Below are positions 32,294 to 41,173 of a stretch of DNA of 64,000 bases, in pieces. The DNA comes from Streptomyces coeruleorubidus (GTDB lineage Bacteria > Actinomycetota > Actinomycetes > Streptomycetales > Streptomycetaceae). How positions within the stretch are numbered: the first letter of the stretch is position 1; each line of letters starts with the position of its first letter. Position numbers and translations under genes: made by a program. The notes under the pieces were generated by a model. It had not been told where the DNA came from, did no database searches, and was given only the letters and a program-made list of their open reading frames with translations. The DNA lies in assembly GCF_008705135.1 (NCBI RefSeq), contig NZ_CP023694.1, forward strand, positions 3,100,001 to 3,164,000. Direction: 5' to 3'.

Positions 32294-33136
32294 ATGGTTG
32301 CGCAGCCGAACGACAGGGCCGGCCTCTCCTGGCTCGGCCCTCCGATCGACGCCCGTCCGCGGTTCGAACCGGAACTCGAAGCGCTGCTGGGGCTGTTGCG
32401 GCGCCTGCGGCCCGGCCAGTGGAACGAGACGGCCGTGCCGGGCTGGACCGTGCACGACGTCGCCGCTCACGTCCTCGGTGACTACAACGCCCGCCTCGGC
32501 CGCCGGGAGTTCGGCCCCTTCGCGCCGGGAGAGACCCTGGAGGCGTTCATCCACCGCGCCAACCAGGAGTGGGTCGACCGCCACCGGGACATGGACCCTC
32601 CCTCGCTCGTCGACGCCCTGGAAGAGGCCGGCACCGAACTGGCCCGCCGCTTCGCGCGCGCCCACCTGGACGCGCCGTCCCTGGGCGTGTCCTGGGCCGG
32701 GGTGGACCCGGCGCCGATGTGGCTGGACTGCGCCCGGGAGTTCACCGAGTACTGGACGCACCGCCAGCAGATCCGGCACGCGGCCGGGCTGGACACCGAC
32801 CCCGAGCCGGGGGCCCTGTCCGTGGTCCTGGACACGTTCATGCGGGCCCTGCCCCACACCTTGCGGGACACCGCCGCGCCGGCCGGCACACGGGTGACGC
32901 TGACGGTCACCGGCCCCGGAGGGGGCACCTGGACCGTGACCGCCGGGCCGGAGGGGTGGTCTCTGGCAGAGGGCTCCGACGGCCGGCCGGCAGCCATCGT
33001 GGAGCTGGACACGGAGACCGCCTGGCGGCTGTGCACGCGGGGTGTCCAGCCGGCCGGCGCTCTCGCCCGGGCCCGGGTCGACGGGGACCGGCGGTTCGCC
33101 GAGGCCGTGTGCCGGATCGTTTCGATCGTCTACTGA
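32294..33136 (+). CDS. Maleylpyruvate isomerase/DinB-like family protein
   Basis: The 280-residue protein has an N-terminal mycothiol-dependent maleylpyruvate isomerase (DinB-2) four-helix domain. Putative metal ligands are His in WTVHDVAAHVLGDYNARL, an acidic cluster and His in FTEYWTHRQQIR (about 155). A C-terminal beta domain reads TVTGPGGGTWTVTAG. Such proteins often use mycothiol for isomerisation or thiol transfer. The substrate is unknown and no aromatic-degradation genes are nearby. It is monocistronic, beginning after the nirBD terminator. Confidence 0.82.
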   Translation: MVAQPNDRAGLSWLGPPIDARPRFEPELEALLGLLRRLRPGQWNETAVPGWTVHDVAAHVLGDYNARLGRREFGPFAPGETLEAFIHRANQEWVDRHRDMDPPSLVDALEEAGTELARRFARAHLDAPSLGVSWAGVDPAPMWLDCAREFTEYWTHRQQIRHAAGLDTDPEPGALSVVLDTFMRALPHTLRDTAAPAGTRVTLTVTGPGGGTWTVTAGPEGWSLAEGSDGRPAAIVELDTETAWRLCTRGVQPAGALARARVDGDRRFAEAVCRIVSIVY

Positions 33137-33210
33137 TCAACTGACGGGCGGGGCTGTCGAGTTGCTGTCGAGTTCGCCGACTCGGCTGCCGTGCCGGGGG
33201 TACTTCGCGT

Positions 33211-33262
33211 TTCATCGAGTCACAGCATTTCATCGAGTCACAGCGTTTTGTCGAGTCACATC
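33211..33262 (+). repeat. Three 18-bp-period direct repeats in a promoter region
   Basis: TTCATCGAGTCACAGC occurs at 33211-33226 and 33229-33244, with a third copy TTTGTCGAGTCACATC at 33247-33262, all in phase with an 18-bp period. They end 27 nt before the start of the Tat-exported protein and could be repeated regulator sites. Confidence 0.8.
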
Positions 33263-33288
33263 CCCCCTTCCTTCCACGGAGGCCCACC

Positions 33289-34227
33289 ATGACTCGGAAC
33301 CACCCCCAGCCGTCCCGGCGGACCGTGCTCGGCGGGGCGGTCGCGGCGCTCGCGGTGGCCGCCGGCACCGGCACGGCGCAGGCCGCTCCCGCCAGCGGCT
33401 GGCCGACCGAGTTCCCGCTGCCCGACGGCTGGCTCCCCGAGGGAATCACCATAGGCAGCAGGCCGTACGCGTACATGGGCTCGCGCGCCGACGGCGCGAT
33501 CTACCGCACCGACCTGCGCACCGGCAGGGGCGGTGTCCTGCACGAGGGCACCGCCGGTCTCGCGTCCATCGGCCTGAAACTTGACCGGGACGGCCTGCTG
33601 TACATGGCCGGCGGCGCCGGAGGCACCGCGAGGATCGTCGACGCGCGCACCGGCGAGCTCCTCACCACCTATCAGCTCACCCGGGACGCAGCCCCGTTCA
33701 TCAACGACGTCGTCCTGCACGAGGACCGCGCCTGGTTCACCGACTCCCGTGCCGCGGTCCTCCACGGCGTCCCGCGCGGCCGGCGCGGCGAGGTCCGCGC
33801 CCTCCCGCTCACCGGCGAGTGGGTGCAGGCTCCCGCCGGGACCAACAGCGCCAACGGCCTGGTCGCCACCCCCGACGGCCGCGGTCTGATCGTCGTCAAC
33901 GCGGGTCAGCTGTACACCGTGGACCTCAGGTCCGGCCACGCAACCAAGGTCACACTGAAGGGCGCGTCGGACGTGGCGGGCGGCGACGGCCTGGTCCGTC
34001 TCGGCCGCACCCTGTACGTCGTCCAGAACCGCCTCAACAAGATCACCGTCTGGGACCTCGGCAGGAAGGCCACCAGCGCCACCCTGACCAGGACGATCAC
34101 CGACCCCCGCTTCGACGTCCCCACCACCGCCGCCCGCTACGGCGACCGCCTCTATCTGGTCAACGCCCGCTTCACCAGCCCGCAGACGCCTCAGACGACG
34201 TTCAACGCGGTGGCCGTCTCCCTGTGA
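33289..34227 (+). CDS. Tat-exported beta-propeller protein (SMP-30-like)
   Basis: The 312-residue protein has a twin-arginine signal (SRRTVLGGAVAALAVAAGTG, cut near AQA-AP). Repeated beta-propeller strands follow: DGAIYRTDLRTG, GLKLDRDGLLYMAGG, ARIVDARTGELLTTY, ANGLVATPDGRGLIVVNAG, KITVWDLGRKA. It resembles the SMP-30/gluconolactonase or superoxide-dismutase-annotated Streptomyces lipoproteins, but the metal ligands of gluconolactonase are not evident. Its role outside the cell is unknown. RBS GGAGG precedes ATG 33289. The promoter region contains the 18-bp repeats. Confidence 0.8.
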   Translation: MTRNHPQPSRRTVLGGAVAALAVAAGTGTAQAAPASGWPTEFPLPDGWLPEGITIGSRPYAYMGSRADGAIYRTDLRTGRGGVLHEGTAGLASIGLKLDRDGLLYMAGGAGGTARIVDARTGELLTTYQLTRDAAPFINDVVLHEDRAWFTDSRAAVLHGVPRGRRGEVRALPLTGEWVQAPAGTNSANGLVATPDGRGLIVVNAGQLYTVDLRSGHATKVTLKGASDVAGGDGLVRLGRTLYVVQNRLNKITVWDLGRKATSATLTRTITDPRFDVPTTAARYGDRLYLVNARFTSPQTPQTTFNAVAVSL

Positions 34228-34230
34228 GCG

Positions 34231-35157
34231 TCATGCCTTCAGCGCGCCGTACGTCACCCCGGTCAGCTCCTCGGACGCGGCCCACAGCCGCTGCCCCGCC
34301 GCGTCGTTGAGGGTCCAGGGCGCCCGCCAGGACGGTGCGGGGGCGCCGCGCCACATGGCGATGTGCGGGCCGGTGAAGGAGTCGGGCCGTACGCCGGGTT
34401 CTGTCGCGGCGTACAGGATCGGCAGCGCGCCCGCCTCGGCCGGCTGCGCGACGACCCGGTTGGCGATCCGTACGAGCCGCTCGGCGGCCGGGCGCCCCTC
34501 GGCGAGCGGTCCGGTGGTCTGGAGGTTGGTGGCCGCGTACCCGGGGTGGGCCGCGGCCACCACCAGGTCCGAGCCGTGGCCCGCCGCCCGGCGCGCCAGC
34601 TCGTGCGTGAACAGCAGGTTGGCCGTCTTGGAACGGGCGTAGGCGATCCAGCGCCGGTAGCGCCGCTCGCTGTTGAGGTCGTTGATGTCGATGTTGGCGA
34701 GAGCGTGCATCCCGCTGGAGACGACCACGACCCGGGCCTCCGGCGCCGCCAGCAGCGCGGGCAGCAGCAGGCCGGTGAGCGCGAAGTGCCCCAGGTGGTT
34801 GACCCCGAACTGCGTCTCGAAGCCGTCCGCCGTCGTCCCGTACGGCAGCGCCATCACCCCGGCGTTGTCGACGAGCACGTCCAGCCGCTCGTACGGGAAC
34901 CCGGCCGCGAACTCGCGTACGGAGGCGAGGTCGCCGAGGTCGAGCCGGCCCAGCTCGACCCGGGCGCCCGGCAGTTCCGCACGGAGCCGGTCCAGGGCCG
35001 CCTTGCCCCGGGCCTCGCTGCGGCACGCGAGCACCACCCGCGCGCCCTTGCGGGCGAGTTCCCGTGCCGTGACGAGCCCGATCCCGCTGTTCGCGCCGGT
35101 GACGACGGCGACGCGGCCGCTCTGGTCCGGGATGTCCTGTGTGTTCCAGCCTGGCAT
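34231..35157 (-). CDS. Short-chain dehydrogenase/reductase (retinol-dehydrogenase-like)
   Basis: The 308-residue SDR has the cofactor motif VVTGANSGIGLVTARELARKG, then DVLVDNAGVMALPYG, the active Ser in VVVVSSGMHA, and YARSKTANLLF with the catalytic Tyr and Lys. The Arg after the second strand (ACRSEARG) favours NADPH. It looks like the WWOX/retinol-dehydrogenase-like branch common in Streptomyces; substrate is not predictable. RBS GGAGGGAGCC precedes ATG 35157. Its stop is 3 bp from the convergent propeller-protein stop. Confidence 0.9.
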   Translation of the reverse strand: MPGWNTQDIPDQSGRVAVVTGANSGIGLVTARELARKGARVVLACRSEARGKAALDRLRAELPGARVELGRLDLGDLASVREFAAGFPYERLDVLVDNAGVMALPYGTTADGFETQFGVNHLGHFALTGLLLPALLAAPEARVVVVSSGMHALANIDINDLNSERRYRRWIAYARSKTANLLFTHELARRAAGHGSDLVVAAAHPGYAATNLQTTGPLAEGRPAAERLVRIANRVVAQPAEAGALPILYAATEPGVRPDSFTGPHIAMWRGAPAPSWRAPWTLNDAAGQRLWAASEELTGVTYGALKA

Positions 35158-35223
35158 GGCAGGCTCCCTCCGTCGGTGGCCGCGATCCACCCTACGAGGG
35201 GCCGCGCGCCGCCTGAGCGAACG

Positions 35224-35303
35224 GGGGGCGTGCACGCGTACTCGGGCGTGCACGCCCCCGGCCAGGTACGGCGAGGAGGCCCCGGGCCGCTGGACCCGGG
35301 GCC
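35224..35303 (-). terminator. Tandem hairpins after the SulP gene
   Basis: The first hairpin (35278-35303) pairs GGCCCCGGG with CCCGGGGCC. The second (35224-35259) pairs GGGGGCGTGCACGC with GCGTGCACGCCCCC, a perfect 14-bp stem. Both follow the SulP stop on the minus strand and precede the SDR gene. Confidence 0.8.
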
Positions 35304-35307
35304 GCCG

Positions 35308-37887
35308 TCAGCCCACCGGGCTCGACCGCTGGTCGTCCGGGAGGGGCCGGGTGTCGAGGTAGAACCACTCGGCGTCGGCGGTGGGCCAGGGGGTGGGCTC
35401 CGCCACCGCTTCGCCCCACGGTTCCTCGGCCATGGCCGTGACCGGCCGCTTGGGCAGCAGTGCCTGGGCCTCTCCCACGGGCGCCGCGGCCCGCCCACCG
35501 GCCTGCTTCGGCTCTCCCGGCATCAGCAGCTCCACCCGCAGCCCCAACCCCCGTTGCTGGGCGGTGAACTCCTCGACCTGGTTGCGGCAGGCATGGTCCA
35601 GGTGGGTCACGCCGGTCAGGTCGAGCCGGATCCTCGGCTTCCCGGCCGCGGCGGCGGCCTCCAGCGCCTCGATCACCTTCGGCAGCCGCAGGAACGTCGC
35701 GTTGCCGGCCATGACGACCTTCGCCGTGTCGTCCTCGACGTGCTGGCGGATCGCGGTCTGGGACATCCGCAGCGCGGCCAGCACGATCCCCGCGGCGAGG
35801 CCGATCAGCACGCCCTCGAGCAGCGCGGTCACCACGATGACCAGCGTGGTCAGCGTCATCACCGCGAACTCGCCCTTGTCCTGCCGCCACATCTTCGGGA
35901 ACTCGGCGGGCCCGAACAGCTTCCAGCCGCTGTGCACGAGGACACCGGCGAGCACCGAGATCGGGATCAGCGCGAGCACCTGCGGCAGCAGCAGCGCGAA
36001 GGCGAGCAGCCACAGGCCGTGCAGGGTGCGGGAGAGCCGGGTCTTGGCCCCCGCCTGGACGTTGGCCGAACTGCGGGCCACGACCGCGGTGATCGGGAGC
36101 GCGCCGAGGAGGCCGGCGACGGTGTTCCCGGCGCCCTGGGCGATCAGCTCGGTGTTGTAGCGGGTGCGCGGGCCGCTGTGCATACGATCCACCGCGGCGG
36201 CCGTGAACAGGCTCTCGGCGGACGCGATGACCGTGAAGGTGAGGATGGCGGTGATGATCGCCCCGTCCGCGAGCCGGGCGAACTGCTCGGGCCCGGGCAC
36301 CGACACGGACGCGAGCAGGTTGCCCACCTGGAGCGTCTTCACGTCCACGCCCGGCAGCGCGGCGACCACGATGCCGATGCCCACGGCGACCAGCGCGGCC
36401 GGTATCTTCCCGGCCGGGCCCGGCACCTTCTTCCACACGAAGCTGAGCACGACCGTGACGACGCCGAGCAGCGTGGCGATCATCGCCTGAGGGTCGGTCA
36501 GGATCCCGGCCAGCAGTCCGGGGATGCCGGCCATGTTCTCGATCGCCGTGCCGGGGGCCTTGGCGTCGGCCATCGGATAGGCCTGGCTGAACATCAGCGG
36601 CACGCCGATGCCGGCCAGCATGCCCTGGACGACGGCGACCGAGATGGCCTGGAACATCCGGCCGAGCCGCACCAGTCCCAGGATGATCTGGAGGAGGCCG
36701 GCGAACAGCACGATCACGCCGAGCATGGCCACGCCGACCTCGGCGACGGTCTCCGCGACGAGCGCGGCGAGACCGGCGGCCGGCCCGCTGACCTGGAGCG
36801 TACTGCCGCGGGCCGCGCCGACGACCAGACCGCCGATCACCCCGGAGATGATCCCGAGCTCGGCGGGCACGCCGGAGGCGACGGCGACACCGATGCACAG
36901 TGGCAGGGCGACGAGGAAGACGACGAGCGAGGCGGTGATGTCGGTGACGAGGTCAGCCTTGGTCCGGGCCTTGCCACCCCCGCCGCCCTTGGCACCACCC
37001 GTCACACGGCTCATCAGCCCGCCCAGCACACCGGCCGCGGCACCTCCGGCCGAACCGCCGGCCGGTTCGCCGGACGGGCCGGCCGATCGCCCACTAGCAG
37101 TCCCCGCCGGGCCGCCCGACCGGCCGCCCATGAAACCGCCCGCCGGTCCATCCGACCACCGACGCGCAGCACCTCCCGCCGGGCCCCCCGCCAGGCCGTC
37201 ACCCGGGCCACCCGCCCGGCCGCCCATGAAACCGCCCGGCGGTCCGCCCGATCGCCGGCCCGCAGCGCCCCCCGGCCGGTCCCCGACCAGGCCACCGCCG
37301 GGACCGCCCGACCGGCTCTCCATGAGACCGTCCCGCGGTCCGCCCGGCCCCCGGCCCGCGGCACCTTCGGCCGAACCACCCACCGGCCCACCCGCCTGCC
37401 AGTCCCCCGAGCTCCGCGCGAAGCCGCCGGAGTCCCAGTCCGCCGCACCCTCCCCGGAGCCGCCCGTCCGCCACTCCGCAGCACCCCCGCCGGAACCAGC
37501 CGACCCCCAACCCGCCGCGCCCTCACCACGACCGCCCGGCCCCCAGTCCCCCGAGCCCCCTGGGAAGCCGCCCGACTCCCAGCCCCCCGAGCCCTCCGCG
37601 GAGCCGCCCGACCCCCGGGCCGAAGCACCTCCCTCGGAACCAGCCGACCCCCAACCCGCCGCGCCCTCACCGCGACCGCCCGCTCCCCAGTCCCCCGAGC
37701 CCCCTGCGAAGCCATCCGCTCCCCAGTCGCCCGAGCCCTCAGCGGAGCCGCCCGAGCCCCATTCCGCGGCACCCCCGCCGGAACCAGCCGTGCCCCGGCC
37801 CGCCGCCGCGTCTCCCGCCGGGCCGGCCGCCCGGCCACCCCGCGCGGCGCCACCCCGTACCCGCCCCCGCGCATGCGCCCCGCTCAC
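35308..37887 (-). CDS. SulP-family anion (bicarbonate?) transporter with Gly-rich N-terminal extension
   Basis: The 859-residue protein has a core of 10-12 helices (about 310-690) with the SulP start DLVTDITASLVVFLVALPLC and GLVVGAARGSTLQVSGPAAG. A C-terminal STAS domain (about 720-815, RIRLDLTGVTHLDHAC) follows. Because the carbonic anhydrase gene overlaps it (ATGA), the anion is probably bicarbonate, as for BicA. The first ~300 residues are a Gly/Ser/Ala/Trp-rich repetitive region (GSGDWGAGGRGEGAAGWGSA and GGFMGGR units) not part of the family. The ATGA overlap supports the long start, but an internal start near 37014 (MSRVTGGAKGG) is possible. Confidence 0.85.
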   Translation of the reverse strand: MSGAHARGRVRGGAARGGRAAGPAGDAAAGRGTAGSGGGAAEWGSGGSAEGSGDWGADGFAGGSGDWGAGGRGEGAAGWGSAGSEGGASARGSGGSAEGSGGWESGGFPGGSGDWGPGGRGEGAAGWGSAGSGGGAAEWRTGGSGEGAADWDSGGFARSSGDWQAGGPVGGSAEGAAGRGPGGPRDGLMESRSGGPGGGLVGDRPGGAAGRRSGGPPGGFMGGRAGGPGDGLAGGPAGGAARRWSDGPAGGFMGGRSGGPAGTASGRSAGPSGEPAGGSAGGAAAGVLGGLMSRVTGGAKGGGGGKARTKADLVTDITASLVVFLVALPLCIGVAVASGVPAELGIISGVIGGLVVGAARGSTLQVSGPAAGLAALVAETVAEVGVAMLGVIVLFAGLLQIILGLVRLGRMFQAISVAVVQGMLAGIGVPLMFSQAYPMADAKAPGTAIENMAGIPGLLAGILTDPQAMIATLLGVVTVVLSFVWKKVPGPAGKIPAALVAVGIGIVVAALPGVDVKTLQVGNLLASVSVPGPEQFARLADGAIITAILTFTVIASAESLFTAAAVDRMHSGPRTRYNTELIAQGAGNTVAGLLGALPITAVVARSSANVQAGAKTRLSRTLHGLWLLAFALLLPQVLALIPISVLAGVLVHSGWKLFGPAEFPKMWRQDKGEFAVMTLTTLVIVVTALLEGVLIGLAAGIVLAALRMSQTAIRQHVEDDTAKVVMAGNATFLRLPKVIEALEAAAAAGKPRIRLDLTGVTHLDHACRNQVEEFTAQQRGLGLRVELLMPGEPKQAGGRAAAPVGEAQALLPKRPVTAMAEEPWGEAVAEPTPWPTADAEWFYLDTRPLPDDQRSSPVG

Positions 37888-38489
37888 GCGGCATGCACCC
37901 GGAAGGCGCCGTCGTCACCGAGTTCGTAGACGAACGCCGTGTCGACCTCGTAGTACCAGCCGTGCAGGCGCAGCCGGCCCGCGTCGAGCCGTTGCCTCAC
38001 GACCGGGTAACTCCGCAGGGCGGCAAGCTGGTTGACGACGTTGCCCTGGGACACCTCCGGCAGCGACGGGTCGTCCGGTGCGGATGCGAGGACGGGGGCC
38101 AGTCCGGGGCGGGCGATGTGGAGCCAGGCGTCCACGCCGGGCAGGGCGGACAGGTCGTCGCCGGACTTCAGCGCGCCCATCGCGCCGCAGTGTGAGTGAC
38201 CGCACACCACGATGTCCTGAACCCCGAGCACCTCCAGTGCGTACTCGATGGTGGCCGCCTCTCCCGAGGCCCCGGGCCGTCCGTAGGGCGGCACGATATT
38301 GCCCGCGTTACGCAGCTCGAATATCTCACCGGGCCGGGCTCCGGTGATCAGTGCCGGTATGACCCGGGAGTCCGAGCAGGTGATGAACAGCGCCTCCGGA
38401 TATTGCCCTTCGGCCAGTTTCCGGTATTCGCCGCTATCGAAATCGACGCGCGTCCTGAATGTGCGGGCACGGTCCAGCAATGCCTTCAA
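37884..38489 (-). CDS. Beta-class carbonic anhydrase
   Basis: The 201-residue enzyme interconverts CO2 and bicarbonate. Zinc ligands C38, H98 and C101 are present with the Asp40-Arg42 dyad (FITCSDSRVIP; VVCGHSHCGAMG). Translation starts at TTG 38489, an unusual start fixed by the strong RBS CAGGAGGGTAAG directly upstream; no ATG or GTG fits. It overlaps the SulP gene by four bases, so the enzyme and transporter form a bicarbonate uptake/supply unit. Confidence 0.93.
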   Translation of the reverse strand: MKALLDRARTFRTRVDFDSGEYRKLAEGQYPEALFITCSDSRVIPALITGARPGEIFELRNAGNIVPPYGRPGASGEAATIEYALEVLGVQDIVVCGHSHCGAMGALKSGDDLSALPGVDAWLHIARPGLAPVLASAPDDPSLPEVSQGNVVNQLAALRSYPVVRQRLDAGRLRLHGWYYEVDTAFVYELGDDGAFRVHAA

Positions 38490-38705
38490 CTTACCCTCCT
38501 GAGCTGCGGTTTCCTTCGATGCGCCCCACCGTAGACGGACGACCTACAGCGGAAGGTTAAGCGAACTCCAGAGCCCGGCCAGGAATTGAACATTCTTTGT
38601 CGGGATACCCTTACCAACGGTCATCTTGTAGCGTGTGAACTCCAGGGCAGATAACGCGAATTCACGCTGCCCGGATTCATGCCGGCTCACGGAGAGACAG
38701 GACGT

Positions 38706-39554
38706 ATGGGCCTACGAGTGCTGCTCATCGAGGACGACGAGACGATCGCGGAGCCGCTCACCGAAGGGCTCGGCCACTTCGGACTGACGGTCGACCACGT
38801 CGCCACCGGCGCGGACGGACTGAGAGGCCCGTACAACGACGTCGTGCTGCTCGACCTGGGCCTGCCGGACATGGACGGCATCGACGTCTGCCGCGGTATC
38901 CGGCAGGTCTCGGACGTACCCATCGTCATCCTCAGCGCCCGCGGCGAGGAGGCCGACCGCGTACTGGGCCTGGAGCTGGGCGCCGACGACTACCTGGCGA
39001 AACCTTTCAGCGTGCGGGAGCTGGTGGCCCGGGTCCGGGCGGTGACCCGCCGCACGCAGCGCACCCAGCAGCCGTTCCCCGAGACCCCGGGCACATCGAA
39101 CTCGCCGGCCGCGCCCGGCACCTCCGAGCCACCGCCGCCCTACGAAGCGGCCCCCTCCCCCACGTACGAGCCGGCCCCGGCCCTCTCCTACGACCCCCCT
39201 GCCACACCGTCGTACGATCCGGCCCCCGATCCCCCGCACGACCCGGGCCCGCTCGTGGTGGACCGCCGTACCCGCCAGGTCTGGGTGGGCGACTCCCCCG
39301 TGCCGCTCACCCCCAAGGAGTTCGACCTGCTGGCGCTCCTCAGCGAGGACCCGGGCGCGGTCTACTCGCGCCAGCAGATCCTCGACCGGGTCTGGGATCC
39401 GCACTACGACGGCCCGACCAAGACGCTGGACGTCCATGTGGCCGCACTGCGCCGCAAGTTGGGGCACCCGGCGTGGATCAGGACACTGCGGGGCGTGGGC
39501 TTCCGGCTGGCGGTGCACACGGGGCCGAACGCCCCGCAGGTGGCCTCTCCATGA
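38706..39554 (+). CDS. OmpR-family response regulator with Pro-rich linker
   Basis: The 282-residue regulator has a receiver domain (residues 1-115) with acidic pocket E9-D10-D11, phospho-acceptor D50 (LLDLGLPDMDG) and K99. A winged-helix DNA-binding domain (about 183-270) reads LTPKEFDLLALLSEDPG ... LDVHVAALRRKLG. Between them is a 65-residue Pro/Ser/Tyr linker with degenerate YxPAP/SYDP repeats, far longer than the usual 10-20 residues. ATG 38706 has GGAGAGACAGG upstream. The stop overlaps the kinase start (ATGA). Confidence 0.93.
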   Translation: MGLRVLLIEDDETIAEPLTEGLGHFGLTVDHVATGADGLRGPYNDVVLLDLGLPDMDGIDVCRGIRQVSDVPIVILSARGEEADRVLGLELGADDYLAKPFSVRELVARVRAVTRRTQRTQQPFPETPGTSNSPAAPGTSEPPPPYEAAPSPTYEPAPALSYDPPATPSYDPAPDPPHDPGPLVVDRRTRQVWVGDSPVPLTPKEFDLLALLSEDPGAVYSRQQILDRVWDPHYDGPTKTLDVHVAALRRKLGHPAWIRTLRGVGFRLAVHTGPNAPQVASP

Positions 39555-41041
39555 CCCGTCGGCTGCTGCTCAGCTACCTCAGTCTCGCCGCGCTGGTGCT
39601 GCTCTGCCTGGAGATCCCGCTGGGCTTCGTCTACTCGCGCGGGGAGCGGGAGCAGGTCGTCAACGCGGCGAAGGACGAGGCCGAGTCGGTCTCCGCGTAC
39701 GCCGCGCTGTCCCTCGCGGCGGGGCGGGCCGAGCAGGACCTGCCCGCACGGGTGGAGCACTGCGCCCAGCGCATCGGCGGGAAGGTGGTGATCGTCGGCA
39801 CCTCTGGCGCGCCGCTCGCCACCTCGCACCCCATGGACCCCTCGGTGTCCGGCGCCCTGGCCGACCGGCCGGGCATCGCAGCCGCGCTGCGGGGCACCTC
39901 GACGGTCGACGTGCGCACCTCCACGATCGGCGGGGTCGAGTACCTGTCGGTGGCCGCGCCGGTCGGCCAGGAGGCGCGGCCGGTGGGTGCCGTGTGGCTG
40001 ACGGTGCCCACGCGGACGGTGCACGAGCGGGTCCACCACGTGTGGCTGCTGCTCGCCCTGGGCGGACTGGCCGTGCTGACGGCGGTGGCCGTGGTCGCCT
40101 TCGCCTTCGCCCGGTGGGCCGGCCGCCCCATCCGTGAACTGGAGCGGGCGACGCACGAGCTGGCGGAGGGCGGCGGCCGGTTCACCCCGGTGACGATCAC
40201 GAAGGGCCCGCCGGAAGTACGGAGCCTGGCCGCGGCGTTCAACCGCACCGCGGCCCGCTTCGCCCATCTGCTCGCCTCCCAGCGGGCGTTCGCCGGCGAG
40301 GCCTCGCACCAGCTGAAGACCCCGCTCGCGGCGCTGCGGCTGCGCCTGGAGAACATGGAGCCGGACGTCGCCGCCCGGGCCCGGGGCAGCCTCACCGCGG
40401 CCATGACGGAGACGGACCGGCTCGCCCGGATGGTCGAGCACCTGCTGGCGATGGCCCGGCTGGAGGAGCACGCGGCGATCCCCGCCACCGTCGACCTGGG
40501 CGCGGTCTGCGCGGAACGGCACCGCACCTGGCAGCCGCTGTTCGCCCGGGAGGACGTCTCCCTCGTGCTCTTCGCGGGCAGCGTCGGCCCGGTGCTGGCG
40601 GTGCCGGGAGCCGTCGAGCAGATCATGGACAACCTGCTGTCCAACGCCCTGCGGGCGTCCCCGCCCGGCAGCACCGTCACGATCGAGCTGCGGATGCCGG
40701 CCCCGCCCCGCCGCGCGCTGCGCGACAGCCGCCCCCGCTGGGTCGACCTGCACGTCACCGACGAGGGCCCCGGCATGACGGAGGAGCAGCGGGCCCGCGC
40801 CTTCGACCGTTTCTGGCGCGCCCCGGGCGCCCCCAAGGGCGGCTCGGGACTCGGCCTCGCCCTGGTGCAGCGCCTCGCCCACGCCAGCGGCGGCGAGGCG
40901 ACCCTGCACGCGGCGGCGACGGGCGGCCTGGACGTGGTGATCCGGCTGCCGTCCGTACGACCGCCGGCCGAGGGGCACGGACCGGGCACGGACCGGCCGA
41001 GGGGCGGCCGGAGACGGGAGGCCCCGGCGCTGCCCGCGTGA
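39551..41041 (+). CDS. Sensor histidine kinase
   Basis: The 496-residue membrane kinase has an N-terminal helix (about 5-25), an extracytoplasmic sensor of about 130 residues, a second helix (about 165-188) and HAMP (FARWAGRPIRELERATHELAE). The H-box is GEASHQLKTPLAAL with phospho-His253. ATP-binding N, G1 and G2 boxes follow (QIMDNLLSNALRAS, VTDEGPGMTEEQ, GGSGLGLALV). It pairs with the adjacent response regulator. The signal is unknown. The next gene downstream, a PhoX-like secreted protein, may be a target but no operator was recognised. Confidence 0.94.
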   Translation: MTRRLLLSYLSLAALVLLCLEIPLGFVYSRGEREQVVNAAKDEAESVSAYAALSLAAGRAEQDLPARVEHCAQRIGGKVVIVGTSGAPLATSHPMDPSVSGALADRPGIAAALRGTSTVDVRTSTIGGVEYLSVAAPVGQEARPVGAVWLTVPTRTVHERVHHVWLLLALGGLAVLTAVAVVAFAFARWAGRPIRELERATHELAEGGGRFTPVTITKGPPEVRSLAAAFNRTAARFAHLLASQRAFAGEASHQLKTPLAALRLRLENMEPDVAARARGSLTAAMTETDRLARMVEHLLAMARLEEHAAIPATVDLGAVCAERHRTWQPLFAREDVSLVLFAGSVGPVLAVPGAVEQIMDNLLSNALRASPPGSTVTIELRMPAPPRRALRDSRPRWVDLHVTDEGPGMTEEQRARAFDRFWRAPGAPKGGSGLGLALVQRLAHASGGEATLHAAATGGLDVVIRLPSVRPPAEGHGPGTDRPRGGRRREAPALPA

Positions 41042-41173
41042 GCCCGCCGCCCCGCGGCCACGAGTTGTCCATGCCCCGTCAACCCTGCCCGTTTAGCGTC
41101 CCTCCCGCCTCCCCCCACGCACAACCCTGCCGTCGACCGGCGGCAGGGCGGTACGGCACCTCTTGGAGTGAGA

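Noticed and set aside
36608..38035. Long Pro-rich open frame on the plus strand opposite the SulP and carbonic anhydrase genes
   Set aside because: It overlaps the well-supported SulP and carbonic anhydrase genes antisense, has no RBS, and is a mirror image of Gly-rich repeats in high-GC DNA.
41042..41173. PHO-box direct repeats before the PhoX-like gene
   Set aside because: GTCAACC and CCCGTTT segments are only loosely similar to GTTCACC repeats and do not keep the 11-bp period.
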